Positions 19,776 through 30,522 of a stretch of 64,000 nucleotides of DNA are shown here, in pieces. Origin of the DNA: 'Nostoc azollae' 0708 (lineage in GTDB: Bacteria > Cyanobacteriota > Cyanobacteriia > Cyanobacteriales > Nostocaceae); the NCBI RefSeq assembly GCF_000196515.1, contig NC_014248.1, positions 1,349,501-1,413,500 on the forward strand. Reading direction: 5' to 3'. The notes under the pieces are model-generated. The model was given only the letters and a program-made list of their open reading frames with translations. It did not search any database and had not been told where the DNA came from. Made by a program: the position numbers and the translations under genes. How positions within the stretch are numbered: position 1 is the first letter of the stretch; every line of letters begins with the position of its first letter.

Positions 19776-21293
19776 GTATTCCCTAAATACTTCGGGGGAA
19801 GAAGTTATTCAGGCATCCATGAGCAACCAAAAGGATTGAGAGCATATTTTTCGTCAAAAGTAGTCGCCAAATAGGGAATATTACCAACCTTAGAAATGCG
19901 GTCACGAATATATTCAAAAAAGCTAATTCCCAACTTACGAGTAGTAGGAACAAGAGAGATAAAAGTATCCCAACCCTGAGTCCCTTCGAGAGTCTGAGTG
20001 GCATCACTAATATTACCTCGCTGCACCATAGTTCTAGCACCTAACTCAGCCGGGTTATTGTGCAAAGGTAATTCAGGATGCTCTAAAACATAAAGCAACT
20101 CAGAAATTTTGACCAGAGTTAATGGTTTTCGCTCATCCAATTGTTGATAACCACCACTGCCAGTGTGGAACAACTTCCAAAACTTATACCGGAGTTTATC
20201 TGCCGTTTGCTGACTGGGAGAATCTTGATCAGGGAGTAAGTCTCGGTAGTAATTCTAGAAATCATCCAGGAATTTATCTAAAATCTTTTGGTGATAAGCA
20301 ATAAACGCACTTAACTTCTTATAATTTCTTCCTTCATGTACCCAAGAGAAAACGATATTATCAGTCAGTAACTTCAATTGAGGAGCATCATCACAGACCA
20401 GAGTTTACACCACTGGCCAATCAGTTTCTTGATGATAGAAAGCAATAGCTGCTGCTTCCATAATCCGAGTCCGTTGTTGTGAACCCAGTTTAGGCAGATG
20501 TATATCCAGTAGGGTATGAAACTCTGCCTCACTCAACACAGTTTCTTGGGGTAATACTTGGAGAGCATTTCTCCATTTAGTTGGTAGTTGAAAATGCTCC
20601 AGCAAGTCAAAATTCCCTAGGAACTCTAACGACTTGCCTTGGGTCATGTTACTCCCATAGTACAAGCTGATAATCAGGGTTTTTATTCCTAAACCGAATT
20701 CTTCCTCATAACCCCAAGGAGGTTCTGCCAAATAGGTTTTTCCTTCTCATGGTGAGTAGTATTTCTCTTTCCGGAATAGTACGTTATCGGTTGCCAGGAT
20801 GATGTCTTGGATGATTACTTCTTCATACCCTTTGAACTGCGCCTCTGCTGGCAGTAATTCTTGGGGATATTCTAGTATTTCTTCTCTGTCTATTTTAATC
20901 CCAGCCTTCTTACTGCCTTTGTTGTCCTTTTTTAGCGTTTGTCGCTCTTTCTCCGATGAGTGATTACTTGTGAACCCTTTTTGATTCTTGGCTTTTATCT
21001 TTGCCTGACTCTTTTCTCCCTTCAATCGGTTGTTTTCATCTCTTAACCCTTGATTTTCTGCCCGTAATTCTTTAACTTCTAATTGTAAATGCTCTATTAG
21101 ATTCAGTCATATCTCTACTTTCTGACCCATGAATTCTCCTGCAATTCCTTTTCCCTCAATGCTTTGGAATAACTCTGTTTGTGATAAGTCTTTTGCTAAA
21201 ATTTTCTGCCTCATGTCTCATGTTTTATAACGCCCTGTGTCCCACCCTCAACTTTTTCTTTTTTTCTCTTACCCCTACTTATTCTGCCGATAA
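19776..21293 (-). mobile_element. IS66-like element, copy A
   Basis: 1518 bp, about 95% similar by eye to copies at 41232-42745 and 60898-62414. Transposase frames on the minus strand: a linker with ENQGLRDENNRLKGE, KNQKGFTSNHSSEKERQTLK, EILEYPQELLPAEAQFKGYEE, then ISLYYGSNMTQGKSLEFL and LYVLEHPELPLHNNPAELGAR. Several in-frame stops are shared by the copies. Its own flanks (CTTTTATC, CCTGAAAA) do not match, so it carries no duplication in place. Confidence 0.78.
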
Positions 21294-21352
21294 CCTGAAA
21301 ATGTTGGTACAATATCCCTTTATGATTTTCCTAAGATTTATTTATAGCTTAA

Positions 21353-22291
21353 ATGGGCGAGCACACTTATGGAATTCTGGGAACTGGTGCATTAGGCGGT
21401 TTTTATGGGGCAAAACTGCAAAAAGCTGGTCATAACGTCCACTTTTTACTCAAAAGTGATTACCCAGATGTAAAACAAAATGGTTTAATCGTTGAATCTA
21501 AAGATGGTGATTTTCTCCTCCCCCAAGTCCAGGCATACAACGATGTAGGAAAAATGCCTAGCTGTGATGTAGTGGTAGTAGCACTCAAAACAACTCAAAA
21601 CCACTTGCTACAGCAGATGTTACCAGCAGTCATCAAGGATGATGGGGTAGTGTTGGTATTGCAAAATGGGCTAGGTATAGAAGCACAAGTAGCCGAAATT
21701 GTGGGTAATATAAGAGTGCTAGGGGGGTTATGTTTTCTCTGTTCCAACAAAGTGGGACCAGGACATATCCGTCATTTAGACTATGGACAAATTACCTTGG
21801 GTGAATATACCTCTAACTATTATCCCAGTGGATTTACAGATAAAATGCAGGAAATAGCCACAGATTTTGAAAATGCTGGTATTTCCATAGAACTAGTAGA
21901 AGATTTATTATTAGGACGTTGGAAAAAATTGGTGTGGAATATTCCTTATAATGGACTGTCTGTAATTCTCAATGCCACAACTGACGAATTAATGGCAAAT
22001 ATGCACACCCGTCAGTTGGTTGAACAATTGATGTTTGAAGTAATATTGGGGGCAAAAAGTACGGAGAGGTTAATTCCTGAAAGCTTCATTCAAACCATGC
22101 TTGACTATACAGTAAAAATGAAACCGTATCGGACTAGCATGAAAATTGATTTTGATGAATGTCGTCCTTTAGAAGTAGAAGCAATTTTTGGTAACTCCTT
22201 AAAGAAAGCAGAAGCAGGAGGTGTAAATTTACCACAAACTCGTTGTTTATATCAACAGTTGAAGTTTTTGGATCGGAAAGGGAAGAGGTGA
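21353..22291 (+). CDS. panE: 2-dehydropantoate 2-reductase family protein (ketopantoate reductase)
   Basis: NADPH-dependent reduction of ketopantoate to pantoate in pantothenate/CoA synthesis. 312 aa, the family length. The N-terminal Rossmann motif is ILGTGALGGFYGAKLQKAG (about residues 8-26). VVVALKTTQNHLLQQ and VLVLQNGLGIEAQV follow. The catalytic Lys region is RWKKLVWNIPYNGLSVI, and the C-terminal domain ends with MKIDFDECRPLEVEAIFG. It is intact. IS66 copy A ends only 59 bp upstream, so the native promoter has probably been replaced or shortened. Paralogues of unknown substrate exist in this family, so the exact substrate is likely but not certain. Confidence 0.85.
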   Translation: MGEHTYGILGTGALGGFYGAKLQKAGHNVHFLLKSDYPDVKQNGLIVESKDGDFLLPQVQAYNDVGKMPSCDVVVVALKTTQNHLLQQMLPAVIKDDGVVLVLQNGLGIEAQVAEIVGNIRVLGGLCFLCSNKVGPGHIRHLDYGQITLGEYTSNYYPSGFTDKMQEIATDFENAGISIELVEDLLLGRWKKLVWNIPYNGLSVILNATTDELMANMHTRQLVEQLMFEVILGAKSTERLIPESFIQTMLDYTVKMKPYRTSMKIDFDECRPLEVEAIFGNSLKKAEAGGVNLPQTRCLYQQLKFLDRKGKR

Positions 22292-22310
22292 CAGGTGACA
22301 AGTGACAGAG
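22286..22310. repeat. Heptamer tandem repeat after panE
   Basis: AGGTGAC-AGGTGAC-AAGTGAC, a 7-bp tandem repeat of the type scattered through heterocystous cyanobacterial genomes (STRR). Confidence 0.7.
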
Positions 22311-22589
22311 AGATAAAGCAGGGGAGACAATTAATAATTACCTTCGCGAAGCGTTTCCGAATAAAATACTAAAAATTACGAATTACTAAATTATCTCATA
22401 CCCAATATTTCTGAGATAGCGTGAACAATATCCAGAGAGCAATTACCCTTCACTGCCCGAAATGACTCAAGTTTATAAAGCATAAATTGCAAAAGAGAGA
22501 ACTAGTCACACAGAGAGAACTGATTTTAATTTGTAATCTTACTTCTTGGCTAAATTGTCCTAAAAAACTCTGGCGCTCCCGTAATGAAT

Positions 22590-23449
22590 TGAGTAATACA
22601 CCAAAGTGTTTCTTCACAAAGCATTTTTGATTGCGACTGCTTGTTCTAATCCGCCAGAAGGAAGAGTGCGTTGGACAATGCAATTATTAGCGGAGCATTT
22701 AGTGAAGGTTGGTATCATAGATTGAATCTCAGACGAAACAATACGCCAAACTCTAAAAAAAATGAAATTAAACCGTGGTTAAAAGAAAAGTGGTGTATTC
22801 CCGAAGTTAACCCAGAGTATGTGTTTAGAATAGAAGATGTTTTGGATTTGTACAATGAGCCATATGATCCAAAAAAACCTACACTCTGCCTAGATGAACG
22901 CCCATATCAATTATTAGAAGAAGTAAGACTTCCTTTGCCACCAGAACCACATCAGCCTGAAGGTTATGATTGTGAGTATAAACCCAATGGTGTTGTAAAT
23001 TTATTTGGCTTTTTTAAACCAATAGCCGGGTGGAGGCATATTGAAGTTACACAAAGTCGGACAAAAGCTGGTTTTGCTAAACAATTAAAAGATTTAGTAG
23101 ATGTTTATTACCCCCAAGCTGATGTGATACCTTTACTTATTGATAACCTAAACATTCATACTCCAAGTGTTTTATATGAAGTTTTCTCTCCACAAGAAGC
23201 ACGCCGCATTATTCGGAAATTAGATTTTCACTATACTCCTAAACACGCTTCTTGGTTGAATCAAGTAGAAATTGAATTATCAGTTTTATCTCACTAATGC
23301 TTAGAACGAGGTATTCCTAATGTAGAAATATTATCTTCTGAAATTGCTACTTGGGAGTCACAGCGTAATCAACAAGAACCCAGTGTTTATTGGGGTTTTA
23401 AAACCAAGTATGCACGTAAGAAAATGCAGCGTTTATATCCGAGCATTTA
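22590..23449 (+). pseudogene. IS630-family transposase (broken)
   Basis: DDE transposase. It reads [20 protein letters not shown] and [12 protein letters not shown] with a stop, then in another frame LKPWLKEKW-type sequence ([20 protein letters not shown]). The catalytic blocks are [11 protein letters not shown] (first Asp), [12 protein letters not shown] (second Asp) and [20 protein letters not shown] (Glu). One stop at 23297 precedes the tail ending RKKMQRLYPSI. The N-terminal third is missing. Confidence 0.82.
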
Positions 23450-23479
23450 ACCCAGCAAAATTGCCTTGGCAGACTACCT

Positions 23480-24606
23480 ACTAGGATGGGCAAGTCAAGA
23501 ATTCATGAAGGTTTTAGGTTTGTTGGAATAAAGGGTAGTTTTTAAAACCTTCATCTATGAGGTCCATGAATTTTGTGCCAATTTCTTGGTGATTGAAGCC
23601 AGGAATCTTGATTAGTGTCTTGAAGTGACGGGGTAGGGTAGATGTGCCTGACATTTCTGTTGAGCTGTGACCGGATAACCCTTATAGGCAGTAAAGTCAT
23701 TAAAACTGAGTACACCAGAGTAACTTAAACCCACAATGGATTCTAATTCGCCAGGACAAGGAGTATCAGACCCATGAAATCAAGGGAAGTCACTATTGGC
23801 AAAAATCCATAACCATTGTTTCAGCCCTTTGAGTACCCAGGGTGTTTCATCCCCAAGGATATGAGGCTGGGTTTGTTTTATCCACTGTTTGAGGCTATGA
23901 ATACTTTGAGCCACTGTACTGTCTATTCCTTCATTGGTACCTGCTAATGTTCCCACTCCAATTTCTATTTGACCCAGTTCCCACAACAACAAGTGTTGTT
24001 TTTCATAGGGTCAATGACCCTAGTTATTGATCCATCCCAAAAAAGCTTGTAGTGTGATTCCTATATCTTGTCCCGGTACTATCTCTGGTGACCAGTGTGC
24101 CCTTTCTGTTTCCCCACACACACTGTAAGTCTACGTATATCTTTCATATTCTACTATTTGGATTGGCCTGTCCACCAACTCCCCTACTTGTTGTGTTTCC
24201 ACTTTTATTGGTTCGCCAAACAATTGCCCCTGACCTCACCATCCACACACTTGCCGTCCCAGTATCTCAAATCTATTCTATCTACTCCACCAAACACCGT
24301 TCTCCTTTTTCCCCCATGCCCTGGTTGTCCTCCTGGTTTCCGTTTTCGTATCTGGTTTTCTTCTGGTTTCTCTTCTTGTTTGTTCTCGGCTTTTTTGAGG
24401 ATGTCTCCCGACGGTGGTTTGGATAATGTTATGTTCTCTAAATCTCTACTGACTTTGAGTTTATCTATTTCTTTTTCCAGTTCTACTACTCTATTTGTTA
24501 GCTTCTCTATACTTTCCCCCTGGTCAATAATGATTTCTACCAGTTGCTCTGTTCCCAACTGCTTCAATATCTCTCTGTCTAGTTTTGGTGGCAGCTTCTT
24601 TTCCAT
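23480..24606 (-). pseudogene. Second, different IS66-family transposase (broken)
   Basis: The minus strand starts MEKKLPPKLDREILKQLG with a heptad-like helix, then KRKPGGQPGHGGKRRTVFGG, the IS66 N-terminal linker. After frame breaks come IGVGTLAGTNEGI, IKQTQPHILGDETPWVLKG (catalytic Asp region), LKQWLWIFAN, and a distal block with GVLSFNDFTAYKGYPVTAQQKC (second Asp). It is distinct from the three IS66-like copies elsewhere in the window. Confidence 0.75.
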
Positions 24607-24683
24607 AAGTGCTTGCTATATTCTGCCTCACCTATCACACTTATCAATACCCCACCACCTCAATCCTTACCTATAATCTTTTA

Positions 24684-25592
24684 GAGATGATTTATAAAGT
24701 AAATGTTGAGGAGACAAGAGGAAGTAGCATAATTCTAGTCATAAGAGCATATATAGCCCCTTCCCTCATTTGTGTTAAACGCTCATAATCCTTGCTTAGA
24801 CGAGGATATTAGTTAAACCACCCAAATGTTCTTTCTACTACCCAGGGTTGTGGTAAAACTTTAAATTCTTGCTCAGTAGGTCCTATGACTTCAACATGAG
24901 CTTGAATCAGGAACCAAACTGCAAGTGCAAATTTATCACCGTCATAACCGGAATCAACCCATAAAACTTGGACTTTTTCCAATAATTCTGTGGGTTCCTC
25001 TAGCAGTTCCATTAGTGCATAGGCAGCAAGTATTCGTTCTGGGGCATTCGCTTCACTAACAACAACTTTAAACACAAGTCCCAGGCTATCAACTAAAGTC
25101 TGCCCCTTTCTTCCTTTTACCTTTTTACATCCGTCAAAACCATACACATCCCCTTTTTTTGGTCAGTGTTGACCGACTGACTGTCTGCAGCGAGCGCGGT
25201 AGGTTGTGTTCATTTACCTAATTTCGAGCGAACTTGACCACCCAATGTATGGTTGAATTTTTCCCAAACCCCCTGGCCTTGCCATTTCCTGTAATAGCTA
25301 TATACCGTTGACCTTGGCGGGAAGTCACCTGGAAGCATATTCCATTGACATCCAGTTCTCAAATGATAATAGATGGAATTACATATTTCACCCATATCTG
25401 TTGTGGGTGGATGCCCTCCTTCTTTGGCTGGTGGAATCAATGGGGGCAGGATTTCCCACTCCATATCAGTTAAGTCTGTGGGGTAAGACTTTCCTTCCAT
25501 CAGTAGCCATGTAAATACACTAGATTTTATGTATCCTAGCCTTCCAACATTCCTTTTCTACTCCCCTTTACATTTACTTTATCAATAGCCTC
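24684..25592 (-). mobile_element. IS5-family element with intact ends
   Basis: 909 bp between inverted repeats GAGATGATTTATAAAGTAAA (left) and GAGGCTATTGATAAAGTAAA (right, complement), with the 3-bp duplication TTA (24681-24683, 25593-25595). The minus-strand transposase reads MEGKSYPTDLTDMEWEILPP, CQWNMLPGDFPPRSTVYSYY and, after a break, VDSLGLVFKVVVSEANAPER, VLWVDSGYDGDKFA and WVVERTFGWFN, the full DDE set of the IS5/IS1031 group. A short gap with stops separates the two halves. Confidence 0.88.
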
Positions 25593-25699
25593 TTAAATAA
25601 AGATATGGAAGCTAAGCGGAAGTTTACTCCACCTTCTACAAATAAGACTCTATGTAAATAGACTAATGGCAGAAGTAACTTATTTCAATTAGACCTTGT

Positions 25700-26355
25700 C
25701 CCTATAAAACCAAGTTATTATCGGTATGTTGTCAAATTTTTAGTCCGTGGTAATTATAGTTCGAAAAATTTGTTTTTTAATCTGCTTCCCCAATATTTAC
25801 AAACGAGATTACAGCATATATCTGGTTACAAGCTTGGTGATCAAGATTTAGCGATGATGCACTCTCAAGAAACCATTGAATCATCATTACAAAAACCTTG
25901 GCAGAAAGCTTATTTTATGCCAGCTAAATCAGATATAGGTATCATCACTCTTAGGAAATGGTTAGATGAGTTTGCTGGAGGTAGTCCGGCTTGGGACGGA
26001 GAGATAAAAGCTATTTATCAAGAATTAGATGATCAGCAATTATTCGATAGATAGCACAGACATACAAATCATTGTCCTAGGTGTCGAAATTCTTTGCTAT
26101 TTATATTTGCCATTTATAGAGAAAGCACAAAAAGTCTTTAACATCAGCATCGTAGTATTTGCAGTTTTGGTATTGCTGTTAATTTTAATAAATGTGCCTG
26201 TACAATTAGCATTAATATTGATCGACAATTATTGCTGTTGTTAGTTCCTTGGCATTTTATTTATTAGATGATTTGAGACATCGCTTTTTAAGCAGCGTTT
26301 CCAAACGAGGTATACCTTGGTTGAAACTTTATGACACTCAAGTGAAACTTGGCTA
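25700..26355 (+). pseudogene. C-terminal part of a pheophorbide a oxygenase-like Rieske protein
   Basis: The frame FFNLLPQYLQTRLQHISGYKL, DLAMMHSQETIESSLQKPWQ and LRKWLDEFAGGSPAW is followed in a new frame by HRHTNHCPRC (the C-terminal CxxC-type motif of PaO/Tic55-like oxygenases). A membrane segment (VFNISIVVFAVLVLL) and the tail DDLRHRFLSSVSKRGIPWLK complete it. The Rieske cluster and iron-binding half are absent. The IS5 element lies just upstream and may mark where the gene was cut. Confidence 0.6.
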
Positions 26356-26467
26356 ATTTACATATTTCATTAGGGCAAGATTTATACAAGATTATATATC
26401 CTACCCTGGTAGTAATTTTGAACAAATGAGATGCAGTGATTCTAGCATTTTTAATAAAAACAAAAGT

Positions 26468-26745
26468 TTATCCCAATAAAAGCTTTAATCTTTTGTAGAC
26501 ATGATCATCATTGCGCCTCCCAACTAAAATCACTTCCACTAAATCTTGTGCAGAGAAGAACCTATAAACAATTCGATATTCACCAGTATCAAGTCCATAG
26601 AAACCCTGATAACCAGATAGCTGCTCACTATCTGCTGGTAAAGGATCAACATTCAAAGCCAAGACTTGTTTTGCAATCTGCGGTGCTATCTTAGGCTACA
26701 AACTGTTCAAGAAATTGAGAACCGTGGCTAAAGCATCAAGCCTCG
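26468..26745 (-). pseudogene. ParE/RelE-type toxin with an in-frame stop
   Basis: From ATG 26745 it reads MARLDALATVLNFLNSL, a TAG, then PKIAPQIAKQVLALNVDPLP, SGYQGFYGLDTGEYRIVYRF, VEVILVGRRNDDHVYKRL. The core GEYRIVYRF and VGRRNDxxVY is the RelE/ParE toxin fold. The start overlaps the end of the upstream antitoxin, as usual for such operons. The stop near codon 18 should inactivate it unless an internal start is used. Confidence 0.72.
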
Positions 26746-27005
26746 CCATTAGCTAAATGCTCCAGTGCAGATGTAAAAGCCTCTGTACCAACTATTTTCG
26801 ATTGACTCAGAGCAGTGTCAGCTGCTTGACCTAAAACCATATCCTCTAATTCTTTGAGCCTATGAATTAATTGTTGGTAGCTTTGGGCTGAAATAATCAC
26901 ATGACTAGGGCGTGATTGTTTGGTTAGTAACACTGGCTCAGTAGCAGCTTTGTCAAAAACCTCTCCGTGTTTATTGCGAGCATCTGTGAGGGTGTAGGTC
27001 TGCAT
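26736..27005 (-). CDS. Phd/YefM-family antitoxin
   Basis: An 89-aa DNA-binding antitoxin. The N-terminus MQTYTLTDARNKHGEVFDKA and ATEPVLLTKQSRPSHVIISA form the Phd/YefM fold (TDARxxxxxVxDxA, then PVxLTKxxxPxxVxIS). A C-terminal helix neutralises the toxin. It is intact while its toxin is broken. It probably represses its own promoter, as this family does. Confidence 0.82.
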   Translation of the reverse strand: MQTYTLTDARNKHGEVFDKAATEPVLLTKQSRPSHVIISAQSYQQLIHRLKELEDMVLGQAADTALSQSKIVGTEAFTSALEHLANGEA

Positions 27006-27099
27006 AGTAATTCTGACTATTTTAGATATTTTGGCTATATTTATTTTATTTTAGCAAATGCGATCGCATGATTGACATCAACTCCACTGGGAAGATTTG

Positions 27100-28420
27100 T
27101 AGACCAGTGGATTCCAGATAATAGCTAAATGTCTATTAATTTATGGTTGAGTCGAGGGGGACATTATTCCCCGCCCCTCTCAGTTAAATCTGGGACTGGG
27201 ACTTTCACCGCACCGAGTTTCCGATTTTCTTAGCTTTCGCGCTTGCTGATATGGATATAATCGTGGCACCTTTCATGTATTGCTAGAAGGTTTTTAGTTT
27301 TCCAGTTTTGATGGTTTCCATCAACATAATGGAGATGTACCTTCTCATCACTAAGCATTTTTAATCCACAATGTCCATATTTATGGTTTTGCCGTTTAAT
27401 TGCTCTAGAGGTATTATCATCCTATAACTTACTATTGCGTTCGCTCCAATAAGTTAAATCACCGTCCTAGGGTGATTTCTCTCCTTTGACATTGATGTGT
27501 TTGTTTTCGGAGTAAGGAACTGATGGGAATGCTTTGTCTAGTAATTGCAATAGTAGGGACTTTGAGAATCCGGGTTTTACCATCCTTTTTGGGAATGAGT
27601 ATTTCACGTAATCCCTGATGTTCCCATATTAACTTCGGTTCTAAGCTTCTCACTTAGTTCAAACCTTTGCTCAAAGGAGAGTGCGGTTTTCCCCTCTATT
27701 CCCCCTGTCTTTTTCTCAGCATTTAGCTGTGTTACTTGACGGATGGCCAGTAATCTTGCAGAGGTAGATTTCAGAATCAGCTTTTGTAGTAACTGCTCTT
27801 TCCGCTTGTAGCCAACTTGAATAGCTTTATATACGAGTCTTTGTAGGCGGAACAGGTTCCGGCGGAATTGCTTCCCAGGTAACCTTTTCCAGGATTCACT
27901 AGAGTTGTCTCTGTGTCTAAATCATGCTCTGCTCCAATTTGTATATTCTCAACACCTCAAACCAATTTACGGTTTGTCCTACCCGAATTGAAGGGGTTCC
28001 GCTGCTCGTCCAGCCTACATAGGGTTCGACCTCCCTTTGACCTTCAACCCGTCTTTATTCATTCCCTCGGTTAGATAGATTGTTCCGTTAGGTGTAGCCA
28101 ATTCAACCAACAGACATGCAGCGGGATTTAGCTCCAATAAAGTCTGTATCCTGCTCATAAGTTGGTTGCTGTTTGAGGCTCTGTTTCACCGTAGGAATTC
28201 CCCGTTAGCACTAGAGTCACCCCACAACGGATCCCTGATTATGCCCTGTTCCCAGCTTCACCCTCTAGATACCGAGTCTAGTCAGTGTGGGCAGATAGGG
28301 AGTCATACCTGAGTCTGGTAGATGGGACTTTCTTTCACCCATATCAGACCGAGAGTTCAGCCTTTTCTATTGCTAGATTGGGCTGGTTAGCTTATGTACG
28401 GACTGATTACCATGATTCAA
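27100..28420 (-). pseudogene. Group II intron remnant with RT N-terminus and HNH domain
   Basis: Minus strand, in order: a 5' RNA-like region (28420-27960), then the N-terminal RT domain (AIQVGYKRKEQLLQKLILKS, STSARLLAIRQVTQ). IRDYVKYSFPKR and RILKVPTIAITRQ follow (RT motif IPT.DR). Catalytic RT and maturase parts are deleted. An HNH endonuclease end follows (HKYGHCGLKMLSDEKVHLHY, VDGNHQNWKTKNLLAIHERC), with a domain V-like hairpin around 27180-27215. Order and content fit a bacterial group II intron that lost its middle. Confidence 0.72.
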
Positions 28421-28523
28421 CTAACAATAAATCGCACCTGTACTCTTGTTATTAATAAGACACCAACAAGAAACATTATTCCGGTGTAAATTTATTCAAC
28501 ACACTTCAAGAAATCAAATTTTA

Positions 28524-29292
28524 ATGTCTTCTACCTCACCAGATATTCAGAAAGTTGTAAAAGTTATTCAGGCAATTTTAAATAGATTCAGAGTTTCTGA
28601 ATCTCAAATCTATAGATCGGAACAATTACAGTCAGATATATCCATTGACAACTACTTGAAACTCTTAATTAGACATATAGAAGGAATACTGTATCTTGGT
28701 AGCAAAGATATTTTTTTGCTACCACCAGCACTATCTCTTGCAAGAACAGTAATTGAAACTTGCGCTAATACACTATGGCTACTTAATCCAGAAGATCCCT
28801 GGGAAAGAGAAATCCATCTAATTGCCTTACTAAAGGAAGAAATAAAAGGTTATAAAGAGTATATAAAAAATCCCAATAACTACAAAGAAGATATATCAAT
28901 GTCAGGGAAGGACTCAATCCTCATACAAGAATATATAAACAATATCAAGGGTAATATTCCACCTCATTATGAAGAAATACAATATCTAAACTTCCGTGGT
29001 TTACTCAGTTCTCTTAAGTTATATAAGATATATCCCACTTATTGTATTCTTTCCAAATTCACTCAGGGTACACATTCAGCTACCTGTTTGTACAAACGCG
29101 CTCTGGATGAAGATACAGTATTCCGAGAACCTATAGAAATAAAAAATGGTACACTCCCTTATATTTTGTTGGTACGCAATTAATAAGGGTGGCTGCCAAT
29201 TCTTAGAGAGATATAGAGGTGATATTGAAGAATTTTGACGTGATGCCCTCCGACTAGGAATTCAGGAAGCTATTGAAACAATAAAATATTAG
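28524..29292 (+). pseudogene. Hypothetical protein, frameshifted near the 3' end
   Basis: The best start is ATG 28524 (MSSTSPDIQKVVKVIQ). The protein is helical, with LARTVIETCANTLWLLNPED, which resembles proteins of unknown function with a conserved ARxxxExxxxxxW helix (DUF5677/DUF6988-like). The open frame ends at 29183. The continuation reads ERYRGDIEEF, stop, RDALRLGIQEAIETIKY to 29292 in another frame, so the end is probably decayed. It is next to the intron remnant and convergent with metK. Confidence 0.5.
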
Positions 29293-29313
29293 ATTACATC
29301 TGAAAACCCTTCC

Positions 29314-30498
29314 TCAAAACACACCGACCTTATCCACCTTTTCCCAAGGCAATTCTATATCACTCCTACCTACATGACCATAAGCCGCAAGCTTGCGATA
29401 AAAACCACCTTTAGTTAATGAAGGTAAAAACCTTAAATTAAATTTCTTGATAATCCCCGCTAACCGAAAATCAAAATGTCTCTCTAAAATCGCTGTTATT
29501 TCTTCATCAGAAATCTTCCCAGTACCAAAAGTTTCCACCTGCACACTAACAGGTCGAGAAAGCCCGATAGAATAACTTAATTGTACTTCGCATTCATCAG
29601 CTAATTTAGCAGCAACGACATTTTTAGCTGCATAACGGGCAGCATAAGCCCCAATTCTATCTATTCTAATTGGGTCTTTACCACTTAAAGCTGAACCGCT
29701 ATGTTTAGAATATTCACCATAGGTATCAATAGCGTTTTTTCTACCTGTTAAGCCTGCATGAGTAGTCGGTCCACCAATAATCAACTGTCCATGAGGATTT
29801 ATAAATATTCTAGTTTTGGCATCAGGTTTGATTTTTTCATTAGCAAACACAGGATAAATCACAGTTTCTCGAATATCATCTTGTAATTGCTGTAAATCAG
29901 GTTTGGCACGTTGATTTTGACTAGCAATAACTGTAATACTGTGAATTCTATAAGGTTGACGATCTTTATATTCAACACCTACCTGGGTTTTACCATCTGG
30001 GGTAAGATAAGGTAAGGTTTTTTGCTTTCTGACTTCACTAATTCGTCTCGCTAACTTATGTGCTAACCAAATTGGTAAAGGCATTAAAGTATAAGTTTGA
30101 TTGCAGGCAAACCCAAAAACAGTAGCTTGACTAGTGACAGTAATTTGGTCTATTTCTGTATCCGATAAATCTTTTTCATCAAATAAATGATGTTCTTCAG
30201 GAGGTAGTTCTGTTAAACTAGTTAAAATACTACAAGTTTTACCATTAAATTCCTTTTCTTGATACCCAGCCTGTTCAATTACCTGCCTAGCTATGTTGGT
30301 AACATCTACATTAGCATTTGGTTCAAATCTGGCAGCAATAAAAACAATACCTGTAGAAACTGCACATTCTGTAATGATTCTCCCATAAGGATCTTGTTGT
30401 AAAAATCGGTCTACGATCGCATCGCTAATTTGATCACAAAGTTTATCAGGATGGGCTTCTGTTACAGATTCCGATGTAAACATAAAATCTTTTTTCAT
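29314..30498 (-). CDS. metK: Methionine adenosyltransferase, divergent MetK
   Basis: Makes S-adenosylmethionine from methionine and ATP. 394 aa, somewhat shorter than typical bacterial MetK. Conserved: FTSESVTEAHPDKLCDQISD (residues about 7-26), the Lys/Asp-containing central part, GLTGRKNAIDTYG, and SGKDPIRIDR near residue 268-277. The usual GGPxGDAGLTGR loop reads GGPTTHAGLTGR (about residues 240-251), and GGGAFSGKD reads SGSALSGKD. It is likely a specialised paralogue and not the housekeeping copy. It is the third gene of a minus-strand operon, 24 bp after the P-type ATPase. It is intact. Confidence 0.85.
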   Translation of the reverse strand: MKKDFMFTSESVTEAHPDKLCDQISDAIVDRFLQQDPYGRIITECAVSTGIVFIAARFEPNANVDVTNIARQVIEQAGYQEKEFNGKTCSILTSLTELPPEEHHLFDEKDLSDTEIDQITVTSQATVFGFACNQTYTLMPLPIWLAHKLARRISEVRKQKTLPYLTPDGKTQVGVEYKDRQPYRIHSITVIASQNQRAKPDLQQLQDDIRETVIYPVFANEKIKPDAKTRIFINPHGQLIIGGPTTHAGLTGRKNAIDTYGEYSKHSGSALSGKDPIRIDRIGAYAARYAAKNVVAAKLADECEVQLSYSIGLSRPVSVQVETFGTGKISDEEITAILERHFDFRLAGIIKKFNLRFLPSLTKGGFYRKLAAYGHVGRSDIELPWEKVDKVGVF

Positions 30499-30522
30499 AA
30501 TGATTCACCTCACCCACCCTAC

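Noticed and set aside
19776-21293. Frame breaks in IS66 copies as programmed frameshifting
   Set aside because: Breaks are plain stop codons (for example TGA and TAA between frames) without slippery sequences, although they are shared by all copies.
24088-24676. Plus-strand open frames rich in Phe, Ser and Pro
   Set aside because: They are the antisense shadow of the IS66-type linker (24205-24606, minus), have odd composition and no family resemblance.
27100-28420. Reverse transcriptase fragment as a retron
   Set aside because: The order RT N-terminal domain, HNH end and domain V-like hairpin is that of a group II intron.
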